Notes: generated from the sequence alone by a model not told the origin. Positions 7,769 to 16,908 are shown, counted from the first letter of the stretch. The stretch is 45,643 nt of DNA from Flavobacterium sp. (GCF_030146175.1 NZ_JASLCE010000044.1:1-45643), one strand, 5' to 3'. A program made the numbers and translations.

Positions 7769-8539
7769 TTATTTCTTTTTAAATTGATTTAGTGCGTTTA
7801 CGGTAAAATCGGATAAAACCAGTTTTCCGGAAATCCCGGCACGTTCGTATAGTAAAGTATCCCAGTTTTCGGTTCCTTCCCATAAAACTTTTTTCATTTC
7901 GGATAAGGCCTCCGGATTATAGCTGGCCAACTTCGAAACAAACAGATCCAGTTCTTTGTCCAGATCGGAAACGTTTTCGAGTACTTTGGCATATAATCCT
8001 TTTTCCTGAGCCCAATAGGCATTTTTCCATTCATGTGCGGCTAACGTCATTTCAGCCAATGCGGCTTTTCCGATTTTACGGGAAACAGCCGGTTCGATTA
8101 CAAAAGGCCCGATTCCGATCGCTAATTCCGAAAGTTTGATAGCGCTTTGTTCGGTAGCCAGTGCATAATCGCAGGCTGCGGCTAATCCAACACCGCCACC
8201 AACGGCTTTTCCGTGAATACGGCCGATGATTAGTTTGGAGCAGTTGCGCATCGCATTGATCACATTTGCAAAGCCTGAAAAGAATTTCGCACCGTCTTCT
8301 AGATTGGATACGGCAAGTAGTTCGTCAAACGAAGCACCGGCACAAAAAGCACCGTCGCCTTCACTTTTTAATACAATTACCGAAACCTCAGAATTGGTGC
8401 TTAGTCCATTCAATTCGTCGGTAAGGCGTTGTAATAATTCGCCGGGAAAAGAGTTGCTGGCCGGATGACCGAATTCCACAAAGGCGATTTTATTTTCAAT
8501 TCGGGTATATAAAGAACCGTTTTGTCTGTCTGTTGTCAT
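7769..8539 (-). CDS. Enoyl-CoA hydratase/isomerase (crotonase) family, LiuC-like
   Basis: 256 residues. The crotonase oxyanion-hole regions are visible as GAFCAGASFDELL and GKAVGGGVGLAAACDYALAT. At the first catalytic Glu position of classical enoyl-CoA hydratase (GGGCEL) this protein has Gly (GGGVGL), while the second Glu is kept in LSELAIGIGP. The same pattern occurs, from memory, in bacterial 3-methylglutaconyl-CoA hydratases of leucine degradation, so that is my preferred specific guess. Isomerase activity is an alternative. The ATG at 8539 gives MTTDRQNGSLY and the usual length. It is co-transcribed with the 58-residue membrane protein. Confidence 0.82.
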   Translation of the reverse strand: MTTDRQNGSLYTRIENKIAFVEFGHPASNSFPGELLQRLTDELNGLSTNSEVSVIVLKSEGDGAFCAGASFDELLAVSNLEDGAKFFSGFANVINAMRNCSKLIIGRIHGKAVGGGVGLAAACDYALATEQSAIKLSELAIGIGPFVIEPAVSRKIGKAALAEMTLAAHEWKNAYWAQEKGLYAKVLENVSDLDKELDLFVSKLASYNPEALSEMKKVLWEGTENWDTLLYERAGISGKLVLSDFTVNALNQFKKK

Positions 8540-8585
8540 GCGTAAAAATAATTTGCCTTAAAAATACACTTTTTGCCACAAAGTA

Positions 8586-8615
8586 TTGGTAGGTTCCCCG
8601 AAAAAGCTATATTTG
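8586..8615 (+). promoter_or_regulatory. Promoter of tRNA-Ala
   Basis: TTG (8586-8588), 19 nt, then TATATTTG (8608-8615): a full match to the flavobacterial consensus, 15 nt before the tRNA 5' end. Confidence 0.8.
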
Positions 8616-8630
8616 TACCCGAATTCAAAC

Positions 8631-8704
8631 GGGGATGTAGCTCAGATGGCTAGAGCGTTTGGCTGGCAGCCAAAAGGTCGTGGGTTCGAGCCCCATCTTC
8701 TCCA
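8631..8704 (+). tRNA. tRNA-Ala (anticodon GGC)
   Basis: A 74-nt cloverleaf: acceptor GGGGATG / CTTCTCC, D stem GCTC/GAGC, anticodon stem TTTGG/CCAAA around the loop CTGGCAG (anticodon GGC, reading GCC and GCU), T stem GTGGG/CCCAT with loop TTCGAGC, and discriminator A. The 3' CCA is not encoded, since CTT follows. Acceptor position 6:67 is a T-T mismatch and 3:70 is G-T. The identity-determining G3-U70 of alanine tRNAs is therefore present. Confidence 0.95.
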
Positions 8705-8715
8705 CTTGAAAATAA

Positions 8716-8745
8716 AAACCTGTACTGAAAAGTGCAGGTTTTTTT
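8716..8745 (+). terminator. Terminator of tRNA-Ala
   Basis: AAACCTGTACT / AGTGCAGGTTT stem (11 bp, one G-T pair) with a GAAA tetraloop, followed by a T tract. Confidence 0.85.
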
Positions 8746-8762
8746 GTTTGAAATCAATGCAT

Positions 8763-8792
8763 AAAAAAAGCCGGAAGATTTTTCTTCCGACT
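8763..8792 (-). terminator. Terminator of the 468-residue orphan gene
   Basis: Read on the minus strand, AGTCGGAAGA and TCTTCCGGCT form a stem with one G-T pair, followed by seven T. It lies 31 nt past the stop codon at 8824. Confidence 0.8.
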
Positions 8793-8823
8793 CCGACTGC
8801 TCCAATAGAGACATTTTATCTTT

Positions 8824-10230
8824 TTAAAATTCAAAAAAAGTAACCTTATAATAATTGCTGTTATCGGATTCGATTAGCCAAACCCCTTTTTCGGATACAT
8901 CACTATTAACGGATATTTCTTTTTTTGATGATTTATTTAATTCGATCAGGTAATCCTGAACTTTTTTGTTACTACCGTTAAAATACAACGTTGTAAAATC
9001 AAACTTTAATTTTTTGTATTCTTTTAATGTGAAAAAAGCTAAAACCTGAGTATTGCGAAGTTCTGTCTGCCACATTTTATCAACACTGAATGGAATTTTA
9101 GACGAATTTATCATATTTCCCGATGCTAAATCGATCTGGCTATAGTAATAGAATTTTCTGGAGAAGTGTTGGTAAAAGGTAAGACGCCCTTGATTGTTCA
9201 CTATTGAAAAATCAAGATTGATTCGTGTTTTAGAAGTATCATGCGTTAGGTCGTCATCTGAAAATTCCTCCGTTTTTTGCCATAGCAGTTTTCCTTCGGC
9301 ATCAAACTTAACAACATAATATCCGCCTACGTCAGTATTGTATAACCTTTTGTCTTTTTTTCCATACAATCCATAAATGTATAGCTCATTTGTGTCTTTA
9401 TCTATGAGATAATTATTAATAGATAATTGATCAACAAATTTCAAGGCGTTTGATGATACATGAGCACTCACATCCATTTTGCCACCTCCATTATTCGAAA
9501 ATATGAGTGGTTTTCCAATATTTACATTGTACGTTATGGTTTTAATGTTCTTTCCGTTAAGATCAAAAATAGCCCTGTGAAGGACAAAAGACTTAATGTC
9601 TTTATTGATATATTTAGTAGCGATCTCAAAAGAGTTTTTATGAAAGCGTGTTGTATAAGCAAGGTCATCTAAATCATAGTAGTCTTTTTTATTTACGTTA
9701 TTAAAAAAAGAAGGTTTCTCTAATTTGATAACCTGCGTTTTCTTTAGCTTGTTGTCGTATTTATGCCAAAATAAATCATGCTTTTCAATATTGTCAACTA
9801 TTTTGTTTTTTTCACTTCCCAAACCATAGGAAAAGTCTTTTGAAAAAAGAAAGAGTCTCTTGTCACCATCTACTGTAGCGATTACTTTATTTCCGTCGTA
9901 AATTTTAGTGTCAGTCTGCCAACCTACAGTGTTAAATCCATCACCGGAATAGATGTTGTCGTCAAATGGTGACGGTATAAAACGTAAGAATTTCTCATCT
10001 TTAACCAATTCCATTGGTTCGGGATTGTCAAGGCTATATAGTTCTACTTTGTTAATTCCTCGGATAGTACCATACGATTTTCCTTTTTTGAGGAGCAACT
10101 TGTTTTGTTTGGATAAGACTTCAAAGTCCATCGGGTTGTTGTCTTTTTCTATTTTTTCATTGATAATAGTGGTTTGCGCCGATGAAAGAAGAGATGAAAG
10201 TAAAGCAATGCTAAAAAATAGTCTTCGCAT
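8824..10230 (-). CDS. Hypothetical exported protein
   Basis: 468 residues that I cannot assign to a family. The N-terminus is a clear Sec signal peptide (MRRLFFSIALLSSLLSSAQ). The mature part is rich in Asp, Lys, Asn and aromatic residues, and has short beta-type repeats such as WHKYDNKLKK and VKFDAEGKLLWQKT. These resemble beta-propeller or TolB-like surface proteins, but I see no repeat I can register. No T9SS sorting domain and no lipobox are present, so a periplasmic or outer-membrane-associated location is likely. It is a single gene with its own terminator. A possible -7 box TATTTTTG (minus strand) lies at 10257-10264. AT-richer than its neighbours. Confidence 0.7.
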   Translation of the reverse strand: MRRLFFSIALLSSLLSSAQTTIINEKIEKDNNPMDFEVLSKQNKLLLKKGKSYGTIRGINKVELYSLDNPEPMELVKDEKFLRFIPSPFDDNIYSGDGFNTVGWQTDTKIYDGNKVIATVDGDKRLFLFSKDFSYGLGSEKNKIVDNIEKHDLFWHKYDNKLKKTQVIKLEKPSFFNNVNKKDYYDLDDLAYTTRFHKNSFEIATKYINKDIKSFVLHRAIFDLNGKNIKTITYNVNIGKPLIFSNNGGGKMDVSAHVSSNALKFVDQLSINNYLIDKDTNELYIYGLYGKKDKRLYNTDVGGYYVVKFDAEGKLLWQKTEEFSDDDLTHDTSKTRINLDFSIVNNQGRLTFYQHFSRKFYYYSQIDLASGNMINSSKIPFSVDKMWQTELRNTQVLAFFTLKEYKKLKFDFTTLYFNGSNKKVQDYLIELNKSSKKEISVNSDVSEKGVWLIESDNSNYYKVTFFEF

Positions 10231-10452
10231 AAATTTTTATTTTTTTAAATCGGCGGCAAAAATAGAATAATTTATAATGTAAAATGCCTTTCAATCCCAG
10301 TGAACACGTACAAAAGGATAATTTATAATGTTTCTTTTTAGTGTCTGTTTTATGGCTTTGAAAGTCAAAATGATAATCGATTTAGTCTGATGTTTGATGT
10401 AAAAACAGTACTATGAGTAATCGAAGTTTTTTGTTTTTATTCGGTCTGAATT

Positions 10453-13400
10453 TTAAAAATAAGCCCGTAATTGGATATTTCCGGTATGAATCGTTTGACT
10501 CGTTTCGCTTTTACGTCCCTGGTAGTTCAGATTAACGTCCAGGTATTGTGTCAGGTTTTTTTGTAAAAGCAGTCGCCAGGTTAGGTTTTCACCGGCCTGT
10601 AATCCTTCCAGCATCTGATAGGCCACCGGTGATAGTTCGTTTCCGGTAAATTTATTCTGGTAGTACGACAACTCTCCGTTTATCGTAAAACGTTTGTCGG
10701 AGGCATAGCTAAACGACGTTCCAATCCGTTGTTGGTTAAGCGTTTCAAAATCGGATATTTTGTTCTCTTTTAACTGGTATTCGTAGAAAACATCCCAACT
10801 GGCGTTTTTGGAAAATAAATACGATACTTTGGGTGCCAGTTGATAGCCTTTTAATTCGAAGTTCCGACTCGCATAGTTTTCGGAATACGTATTGGATTGA
10901 ATGGTTTTTCCGTTAAATCCAAACAACCAGATTTTCTGAACCAAATGCGCATACTGGATTTGATGGGACGAATTGGTGTTTTCCTGCGATCCTACCGATA
11001 GTAAGTTTTTCGAACGGTTGGTTAAAAAAGTATAGGTCACGGAATGATCCTGCTTTCCGCGGTTGTAAAACAAACTGTTTCGGAAACTGGAATTCAGTCC
11101 GAGTAGGTCGTCGTCTTTTCCAAAAAATGGATTCAGGTCGAAGTTGTCGCTTTTGCGGATAATTTTTCGATCGATGATAAAAGACGTCTGGTTATAAAAA
11201 TAAGATAATAATTTTCGAAACCCGGTTTCGTTTTGCCATTGGTTCGGATTTAAAGTTACCGATTGCGAAAATTTGTTCTGATGGGTTTTGATAAAAATCT
11301 GGTTCGGTAAAAACACGCGGACATATTTTGCCTGATCCGGGAATTGCGCAATCTCAAATTCTTCGAGTTCCTGAATGCCGTTTCCGTTATAATCGTTCCA
11401 CATATAAATCCCTTGTCCGGCTTCGACCTGTAAGTAGGTAAATTCCTGCTGGGCAATGCGCCCGGAAGTCGTTTCGTAGGCGGTTGTAACCTGAATCAGC
11501 TGGTTAAAATAACGATCGTTATACAATAAACGGGAGTTTAAAGAAGGTTCGCTACCACGTGCCGGATCTTCGTATTTCAAGTTTCGATAATTGACAAATA
11601 GCGATAAATCACTTTTTTCGGTTTGTAGCAAACGCGATTTCAAATAATAAGAACGGGACGTATTGACTTTGGTCAGCAGACCGTTTTGTAAACTGTCGTT
11701 TGTACGTTGTAAATACCCGAATTCCATATAAACTTTTGTACTGTCACCACGACCTACAAAAGCGCCAAATTCTTTAAACCGCTGACTTAAGGCGGTGAAT
11801 TGGTTGGTTTCTTTTATTTTTTCTTCGTTGTTTTCCATACGTACGCTACCACCAACCCAGTTTTTGCCAATATGATATTTTGCCTGAGTGTTGCTTCGGA
11901 TAAATTTAGAAGTGGAATACGTACTACTACTATTTAGGAAGCTGTTATTGTTGCGAATCGACCATTTGTCCAGTTGAAACTGACCTTCGACTACATGTCG
12001 TGTTCCGGAAAAGCTTTCGGAAAAATCGAGTTTCTCCAATTGATAGCGCGCAAAACCGTTATTGCGGGAATGGGTTGTTTGTGGTAAACGGAAATTTAAT
12101 CCCGAAACCAATAAGCTTTGATCACCAAGCGGATTCGTCAGGTTCCAGTCGCGGTCAAATTCGATACTAAAAAGACGTTCGATGGTTTTGAATTTCTGTT
12201 GTACAAACTGATAATTCGCAAAACCGTCTATTTCCCAACGTTTGGACCATAGTCGTTGTTTAACGTTAAAACGTCCGGCCAATCCCTGGTTGTCCTGATC
12301 ATCGATCGTCGAAAATAAGTTTTTGTCGTTATTGCTCAAACCAATTTCAAAGTCAACGAGTGTTTTTTCACTGGGATTAAATTTTCCGAGGAAGGTTGCA
12401 ATCTGAATACTCGTTGGTGCAACCAGCCGCACAATCGGTTCGTAGTTTCCTTGTGGAGCACCGTTTAACGGAGTGATATATTCATAAATACGTCCAACGG
12501 CTTGGTTGTTGGCCAGAATATAATTTCCCTGATTATTGCCAACCAAGGTAAAGCGTACATTGTACAATTCGTCCTGTGGATTGTTGGAATAGACATAGGT
12601 GGTCACGCCGTCAACGATGACTTTTTTATACAGAATTTTGTTTTCGGAATAGCTATCCGGATAGGCCGAAGGCGCGTTCATCAGGTTGGGATCGTTCCCG
12701 GCTTCGCTCAAAATCTGAATTTGTTCGGCCGAAAGGTTTTGTTGTAACGGCTGACTTTTAATATCGCTTTCGGAATACAAAAATCCACCTACGCTCCAGG
12801 TGTCGCGTTCGTGGGTTACGCCGCCATAAGCTACATATCGGGTGTAATTTCGATCGGTATATTGGTATTCGATGTTGATCCGCATTTCGGAAGTGATCGG
12901 AAATAACGACGTAAAACGGATCTCACCGGCATTATAGTCAATGATATAATCGTTGCTTTCGCCGCGTTTCAATAGGATTCCGTTTACATAAACGCGTTCG
13001 GATCCGGAGATCACCAATACGTATAATTCGCCATTCGGGCCTTTTAATTTATAGGGTCCCTGATTGCCTTCCTGTCCCACAAAGGTACTGCGGGTATATT
13101 GTCCGCGAACCAACGCTCCGGCGGCAAAAACATCGGTTTTGCCACCCGTGTCGCCAAAGGTAAAATGGGTGGAGAGTCCCTGTACTTTTTTGTTGAAATT
13201 CAGAAAACGGGATTGTCGGTTTTCTAAAAATAAGTCACCGGCACGGACATTCCATTTGTCGGAGAACAATTCGATAAAAATCTGATCGAATTCGTCCAGT
13301 TTCTGCGAATAACCGCCTTCCTGTAACGGAATATTGCTATCCTGAATCGACGCGCGAAGGCTTACTTTATCGGAAATCTTTCCGGTGATTTGTAAGTCAA

Positions 13401-13875
13401 GATTGGAATTTAAAACCGTGTTCTGATTGTTTCCGATCGTGATACCACGGGTGATGCTTCCGGAAGTGTTTAATCCGTCAAACGGTTTAAAGTTGTTAAC
13501 CGGTTCCCTTTTGATGGTATATAATTGTTGACCGTTTCCGTTGCTCACCACGCGCGACGGATCGTAAATCGTATATTTTTTGGTAAGGTATTCCGGGAAT
13601 TTTAAATAACGGACGGTTAGTGTGTCGTTACTTTGGAAATTATTTTTGAAATGCAATTTGCCTTTCTGGAAATCGACGGCATAATAGGTCGTGTCAATTT
13701 CATTTCCGGCCTTATCCAATACTTTAAAAAAAGCTTTGTTGATGCTAACGTTGTCAATCGCAATGGTGTCTTGGGTTACCTGGATTTTTTTGGATTTATA
13801 GGGCGTTTCAATTTCCTGGGCATAAAGGCCGGAAATACAAAACAATACCAGAATCAAAATCCATTTTTTCAGCAT
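10453..13875 (-). CDS. Large outer-membrane beta-barrel protein, hypothetical
   Basis: 1140 residues from the ATG at 13875 (MLKKWILILVLFCISGLYAQ, a Sec signal peptide); an ATG 24 nt upstream lacks a sensible N-terminus. After a small beta-rich N-terminal domain comes a conserved-looking block, SGSITRGITIGNNQNTVLNS then LQITGKISDKVSLRASI and DEFDQIFIEL. It resembles, from memory, segments of very large Bacteroidetes barrels such as SprA. The rest alternates aromatic beta strands with short turns for about 900 residues and ends LNYQGRKSETSQTIHTGNIQ LRAYF, with a C-terminal aromatic residue as in outer-membrane barrels. Transport or surface role is inferred; no partner gene is adjacent. A -7 box TACTTTTG (minus strand) lies at 13897-13904. 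Confidence 0.75.
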   Translation of the reverse strand: MLKKWILILVLFCISGLYAQEIETPYKSKKIQVTQDTIAIDNVSINKAFFKVLDKAGNEIDTTYYAVDFQKGKLHFKNNFQSNDTLTVRYLKFPEYLTKKYTIYDPSRVVSNGNGQQLYTIKREPVNNFKPFDGLNTSGSITRGITIGNNQNTVLNSNLDLQITGKISDKVSLRASIQDSNIPLQEGGYSQKLDEFDQIFIELFSDKWNVRAGDLFLENRQSRFLNFNKKVQGLSTHFTFGDTGGKTDVFAAGALVRGQYTRSTFVGQEGNQGPYKLKGPNGELYVLVISGSERVYVNGILLKRGESNDYIIDYNAGEIRFTSLFPITSEMRINIEYQYTDRNYTRYVAYGGVTHERDTWSVGGFLYSESDIKSQPLQQNLSAEQIQILSEAGNDPNLMNAPSAYPDSYSENKILYKKVIVDGVTTYVYSNNPQDELYNVRFTLVGNNQGNYILANNQAVGRIYEYITPLNGAPQGNYEPIVRLVAPTSIQIATFLGKFNPSEKTLVDFEIGLSNNDKNLFSTIDDQDNQGLAGRFNVKQRLWSKRWEIDGFANYQFVQQKFKTIERLFSIEFDRDWNLTNPLGDQSLLVSGLNFRLPQTTHSRNNGFARYQLEKLDFSESFSGTRHVVEGQFQLDKWSIRNNNSFLNSSSTYSTSKFIRSNTQAKYHIGKNWVGGSVRMENNEEKIKETNQFTALSQRFKEFGAFVGRGDSTKVYMEFGYLQRTNDSLQNGLLTKVNTSRSYYLKSRLLQTEKSDLSLFVNYRNLKYEDPARGSEPSLNSRLLYNDRYFNQLIQVTTAYETTSGRIAQQEFTYLQVEAGQGIYMWNDYNGNGIQELEEFEIAQFPDQAKYVRVFLPNQIFIKTHQNKFSQSVTLNPNQWQNETGFRKLLSYFYNQTSFIIDRKIIRKSDNFDLNPFFGKDDDLLGLNSSFRNSLFYNRGKQDHSVTYTFLTNRSKNLLSVGSQENTNSSHQIQYAHLVQKIWLFGFNGKTIQSNTYSENYASRNFELKGYQLAPKVSYLFSKNASWDVFYEYQLKENKISDFETLNQQRIGTSFSYASDKRFTINGELSYYQNKFTGNELSPVAYQMLEGLQAGENLTWRLLLQKNLTQYLDVNLNYQGRKSETSQTIHTGNIQLRAYF

Positions 13876-13950
13876 ACAGATATAACTCCAAAATGCCAAA
13901 AGTAGTGTAATTTCAATAGAAATTTTAAAAAGCGGGAAGTGTAAGCGGAA

Positions 13951-13993
13951 AAAACCGGTAAAAAGAACCCTTCTTTGACTGTTCCTTTTACCG
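13951..13993 (-). terminator. Terminator of the aspartate kinase gene
   Basis: Minus strand: a 13-bp stem (CGGTAAAAGGAAC with GTTCTTTTTACCG, one mismatch) runs into GGTTTTTT. It lies just past the stop codon at 14008. Confidence 0.75.
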
Positions 13994-14007
13994 ATTTGCG
14001 GTTTTAT

Positions 14008-15261
14008 TTATTCTTTGGTGATGATTTGCATCGTCTCACGGCTCATTTGTTTTACCAGTACCGTTTTGTCTTTTTCGACCATTTGTACCGCTTTGTCTGT
14101 GAAATGACGAATCGTATACAAGGAGACATTTTCGTTATAGGTCACTTTGAATTTTTTAGAGAGTGCCGCTTTTAGTTCGTTGAAATGATTAAACTTGTCT
14201 TCAATGCAAACGGAAAAACTAATCGCCGTATTCTGGATCAGGCTCACTTTTATTTTGTACTGGTGGAATAATCCGAAAATTGCACTGATGTTTTCTTCCA
14301 TGATAAACGAAAAATCAATTGACGATAGGGAAATCAACATCTGGTTTTTCTTAACGATAAAGCAGGAAGTCTGTGGTTCCAGATCGGCTCCTTTGGAAAC
14401 ACTGGTTCCCGGTAATAATGGGTTGACAAACGATTTTACATATAACGGAATTTCCTTTTTCTGTAGCGGTTGTAAGGTTTTCGGGTGAATTACCGAAGCA
14501 CCGTAAAATGCCAATTCGATCGCCTCGCGATAGGAAATCTGATTTAACAGGACTGCGTTTTCAAAATACCGCGGATCGGCATTTAAAACACCCGGTACAT
14601 CTTTCCAGATGGTCACGCTTTCGGCATTCAGACAATACGCAAAAATAGCCGCCGTATAATCGGAACCTTCCCGTCCTAAAGTAGTTGTAAAGTTGTTTTC
14701 GTCCGATCCTAAAAATCCCTGAGTGATGTTCAGGACATTCTTTTTGATGTTTTTGGAAATGGTTTTCTGTGTTAATTCCCAGTCGACAATCGCATCACGA
14801 TACGTATTATCTGTTTTGATCAAATTACGAACATCCACCCATTGGTTTCGGATACCGCTATGATTAAAGTAATAACTCAGAATCGTAGTTGATACAATTT
14901 CGCCATAACCTACAATCTGATCGTATACAAAGTTGTAGTTGGGCGATTTGTTGATGTCCAGAAAATGCTCCATATCGGTAAAATGCCGGTTTACGGCTGC
15001 AAATACCTCGTGCTTTTCGTCTTCAAACAAATCCAGTAAAATCTGATTGTGGTATTTCTTGACTTCCTGAATGGAAGCCTTAAGCTCCGCCGATTTATCA
15101 AAATAGTTCTTTATAACCACTTCCAAAGCATTTGTGGTTTTTCCCATTGCCGAAACAACCAGAAGAACATCGTCAAAACCTACTTGCTGCAAAACGTCGT
15201 ATACGTTTTTAATACTATCGGCATCTTTTACAGAGGCGCCACCAAATTTGAATACTCTCAT
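14008..15261 (-). CDS. lysC: Aspartate kinase, monofunctional
   Basis: Phosphorylates L-aspartate, the first step towards lysine, methionine, threonine and diaminopimelate. 417 residues: an N-terminal amino-acid-kinase domain (MRVFKFGGASVKDADSIK, then LLVVSAMGKTTN, TTLGREGSDYTAA and VTIWKDVPGVLNADPR) and two C-terminal ACT-type regulatory segments from about residue 300. The KFGGASV signature is in place of the usual KFGGTSV, as in several Bacteroidetes. No homoserine dehydrogenase domain is fused. Feedback control by an end product is expected from the ACT domains, but which amino acid cannot be told. It stands alone with its own terminator. Confidence 0.92.
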   Translation of the reverse strand: MRVFKFGGASVKDADSIKNVYDVLQQVGFDDVLLVVSAMGKTTNALEVVIKNYFDKSAELKASIQEVKKYHNQILLDLFEDEKHEVFAAVNRHFTDMEHFLDINKSPNYNFVYDQIVGYGEIVSTTILSYYFNHSGIRNQWVDVRNLIKTDNTYRDAIVDWELTQKTISKNIKKNVLNITQGFLGSDENNFTTTLGREGSDYTAAIFAYCLNAESVTIWKDVPGVLNADPRYFENAVLLNQISYREAIELAFYGASVIHPKTLQPLQKKEIPLYVKSFVNPLLPGTSVSKGADLEPQTSCFIVKKNQMLISLSSIDFSFIMEENISAIFGLFHQYKIKVSLIQNTAISFSVCIEDKFNHFNELKAALSKKFKVTYNENVSLYTIRHFTDKAVQMVEKDKTVLVKQMSRETMQIITKE

Positions 15262-15304
15262 TGTTTAAAAATTAGACCTATATAATAGTATGATTACACT
15301 CGCT

Positions 15305-15787
15305 TTAACGCGGTTGTAAGCTGTTTGTAAAATTGCTAATACCGGCTTCGTCCATTTGTACGACATACCAGTCTTTTAAAACTTTTGCACCCGATTTTTC
15401 GTAAAAGTCAATCGCATTTTGGTTCCAATCCAGTACAGCCCATTCGATACGACGAACATTGTCTTTTTCACCTTGTTTGATTACTTCGGCATATAAAGCA
15501 TGTCCCAATCCGGTACCGCGCATTTTTTCGCTTACAATCAAATCTTCCAGATGAATCGTTTTGCCTTTCCAGGTCGAATAACGATAATAGAATAAAGCCA
15601 TACCGACAATCTCATGGTCGACTTCGGCGATAAAGGTTTTAAAAAGCGGGTTTTCACCAAAACCGTCGCGCACCAGTTCCTCAGCGGTAACCACTACAGC
15701 ATCGGGTTCTCTTTCAAATAGCGCCAATTCGCGGATCAGTCCGAGTACGGCTGGCATATCTTCTTTTTGTCCTTTTCGGATGTTCAT
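15305..15787 (-). CDS. GNAT N-acetyltransferase, SSAT-like
   Basis: 160 residues from ATG 15787 (MNIRKGQKEDMPAVLGLIRE). An upstream extension of 31 codons runs through the promoter region and is rejected. The acetyl-CoA-binding loop is visible as RGTGLGHALY (R/Q-x-x-G-x-G/A), with LEDLIVSEKM before it and WAVLDWNQNAIDFYEKSGA after it. This set of motifs is typical of the spermidine/thialysine N-acetyltransferase branch (LALFE near the start, YSTWKGK in the middle). The acceptor is probably a small amine, but this is an inference. Divergent from fbp, with a shared promoter region. Confidence 0.85.
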   Translation of the reverse strand: MNIRKGQKEDMPAVLGLIRELALFEREPDAVVVTAEELVRDGFGENPLFKTFIAEVDHEIVGMALFYYRYSTWKGKTIHLEDLIVSEKMRGTGLGHALYAEVIKQGEKDNVRRIEWAVLDWNQNAIDFYEKSGAKVLKDWYVVQMDEAGISNFTNSLQPR

Positions 15788-15830
15788 TTTACGGAAATTA
15801 AGTGTTTTATTATTGCCGGAATAAAATCTA

Positions 15831-15874
15831 TTGGCATTGCACAAAAATAGCGATATTTGTACTCGAAAACACAA
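15831..15874. promoter_or_regulatory. Overlapping divergent promoters for fbp and the acetyltransferase
   Basis: Plus strand (fbp): TTG 15831-15833, 18 nt, GATATTTG 15852-15859 (one mismatch to the -7 consensus). Minus strand (acetyltransferase): TTG (plus CAA 15872-15874), 22 nt, TATTTTTG (plus 15842-15849). The two -7 boxes are 2 nt apart, so the promoters should compete for polymerase. Confidence 0.55.
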
Positions 15875-15892
15875 CAACAACTCTAATAAATA

Positions 15893-16903
15893 ATGAAAGA
15901 TCGCAATATAACGTTAGGTGAGTTTATCATTGAAAAACAGGAAGAATTCAAGTACTCATCCGGGGAATTGTCCCGAATTATCAATTCCATCCGTCTGGCG
16001 GCAAAAGTGGTGAGCCACAAAGTAAATAAAGCCGGATTGGTCGATATCGTAGGAGCGGCCGGCGAACAAAATATTCAGGGTGAAGATCAGCAAAAGCTGG
16101 ATGTATATGCCAATGAGGTTTTTATTCAAACGTTGATCAATCGTGAGATTGTTTGCGGAATTGCGTCCGAAGAAAACGACGATTTTATTACCGTTCAGGG
16201 AAAAGATGCCAGTCACAATAACAAATATGTAGTGTTAATGGATCCGTTGGACGGCTCGTCCAATATTGATGTAAACGTATCGGTGGGAACGATTTTCTCG
16301 GTTTATCGTAGAATTACGCCGATGGGAACACCGGTAACACTGGAAGATTTTCTGCAACCGGGCGTAAATCAGGTAGCTGCAGGCTATGTAATTTATGGTA
16401 CGTCGACCATGTTGGTGTATACGACCGGTCACGGGGTAAACGGTTTTACGTTAAACCCGGCTATCGGTACATTCTATCTGTCGCATCCGAATATGAAATA
16501 TGCACCGGACGGAAAAATCTATTCGATTAACGAAGGAAATTATATTCATTTCCCACAAGGGGTTAAGGATTATATCAAATATTGTCAGTTGGAAGAAGGC
16601 GATCGTCCGTATACGTCCCGTTATATCGGAAGTTTGGTGTCCGATTTCCATAGAAACATGATCAAAGGCGGAGTTTATATTTATCCGACCAGTTCCAAAG
16701 CACCAAAAGGAAAACTACGTTTGTTATACGAATGTAATCCGATGGCTTTTATCGCTGAACAGGCCGGAGGAAAAGCGTCCGATGGTTTTGATCGTATCCT
16801 GGAAATTAAGCCGACCGAATTGCACCAACGCGTACCGTTTTTCTGCGGAAGCCGAAACATGGTGCAAAAAGCAGAGGAATTTATGGCTAATGCCGCTCAA
16901 TAA
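15893..16903 (+). CDS. fbp: Fructose-1,6-bisphosphatase, class I
   Basis: Dephosphorylates fructose 1,6-bisphosphate in gluconeogenesis. 336 residues, normal for the class. The metal-binding signature [20 protein letters not shown] is present, preceded by GIASEENDD and followed by the sugar-phosphate region ([41 protein letters not shown]). The start ATG at 15893 lies about 30 nt past the -7 box. Monocistronic: a REP-like palindrome and a strong bidirectional terminator follow. Confidence 0.96.
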   Translation: MKDRNITLGEFIIEKQEEFKYSSGELSRIINSIRLAAKVVSHKVNKAGLVDIVGAAGEQNIQGEDQQKLDVYANEVFIQTLINREIVCGIASEENDDFITVQGKDASHNNKYVVLMDPLDGSSNIDVNVSVGTIFSVYRRITPMGTPVTLEDFLQPGVNQVAAGYVIYGTSTMLVYTTGHGVNGFTLNPAIGTFYLSHPNMKYAPDGKIYSINEGNYIHFPQGVKDYIKYCQLEEGDRPYTSRYIGSLVSDFHRNMIKGGVYIYPTSSKAPKGKLRLLYECNPMAFIAEQAGGKASDGFDRILEIKPTELHQRVPFFCGSRNMVQKAEEFMANAAQ

Positions 16904-16908
16904 TAGAA

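Noticed and set aside
8586..8843. Plus-strand frame running through the tRNA
   Set aside because: It covers the tRNA promoter, tRNA-Ala and its terminator; the apparent protein is a translation of the tRNA.
15788..15880. N-terminal extension of the acetyltransferase
   Set aside because: The extra 31 codons overlap both divergent promoters and do not resemble the GNAT family; the ATG at 15787 fits family length.
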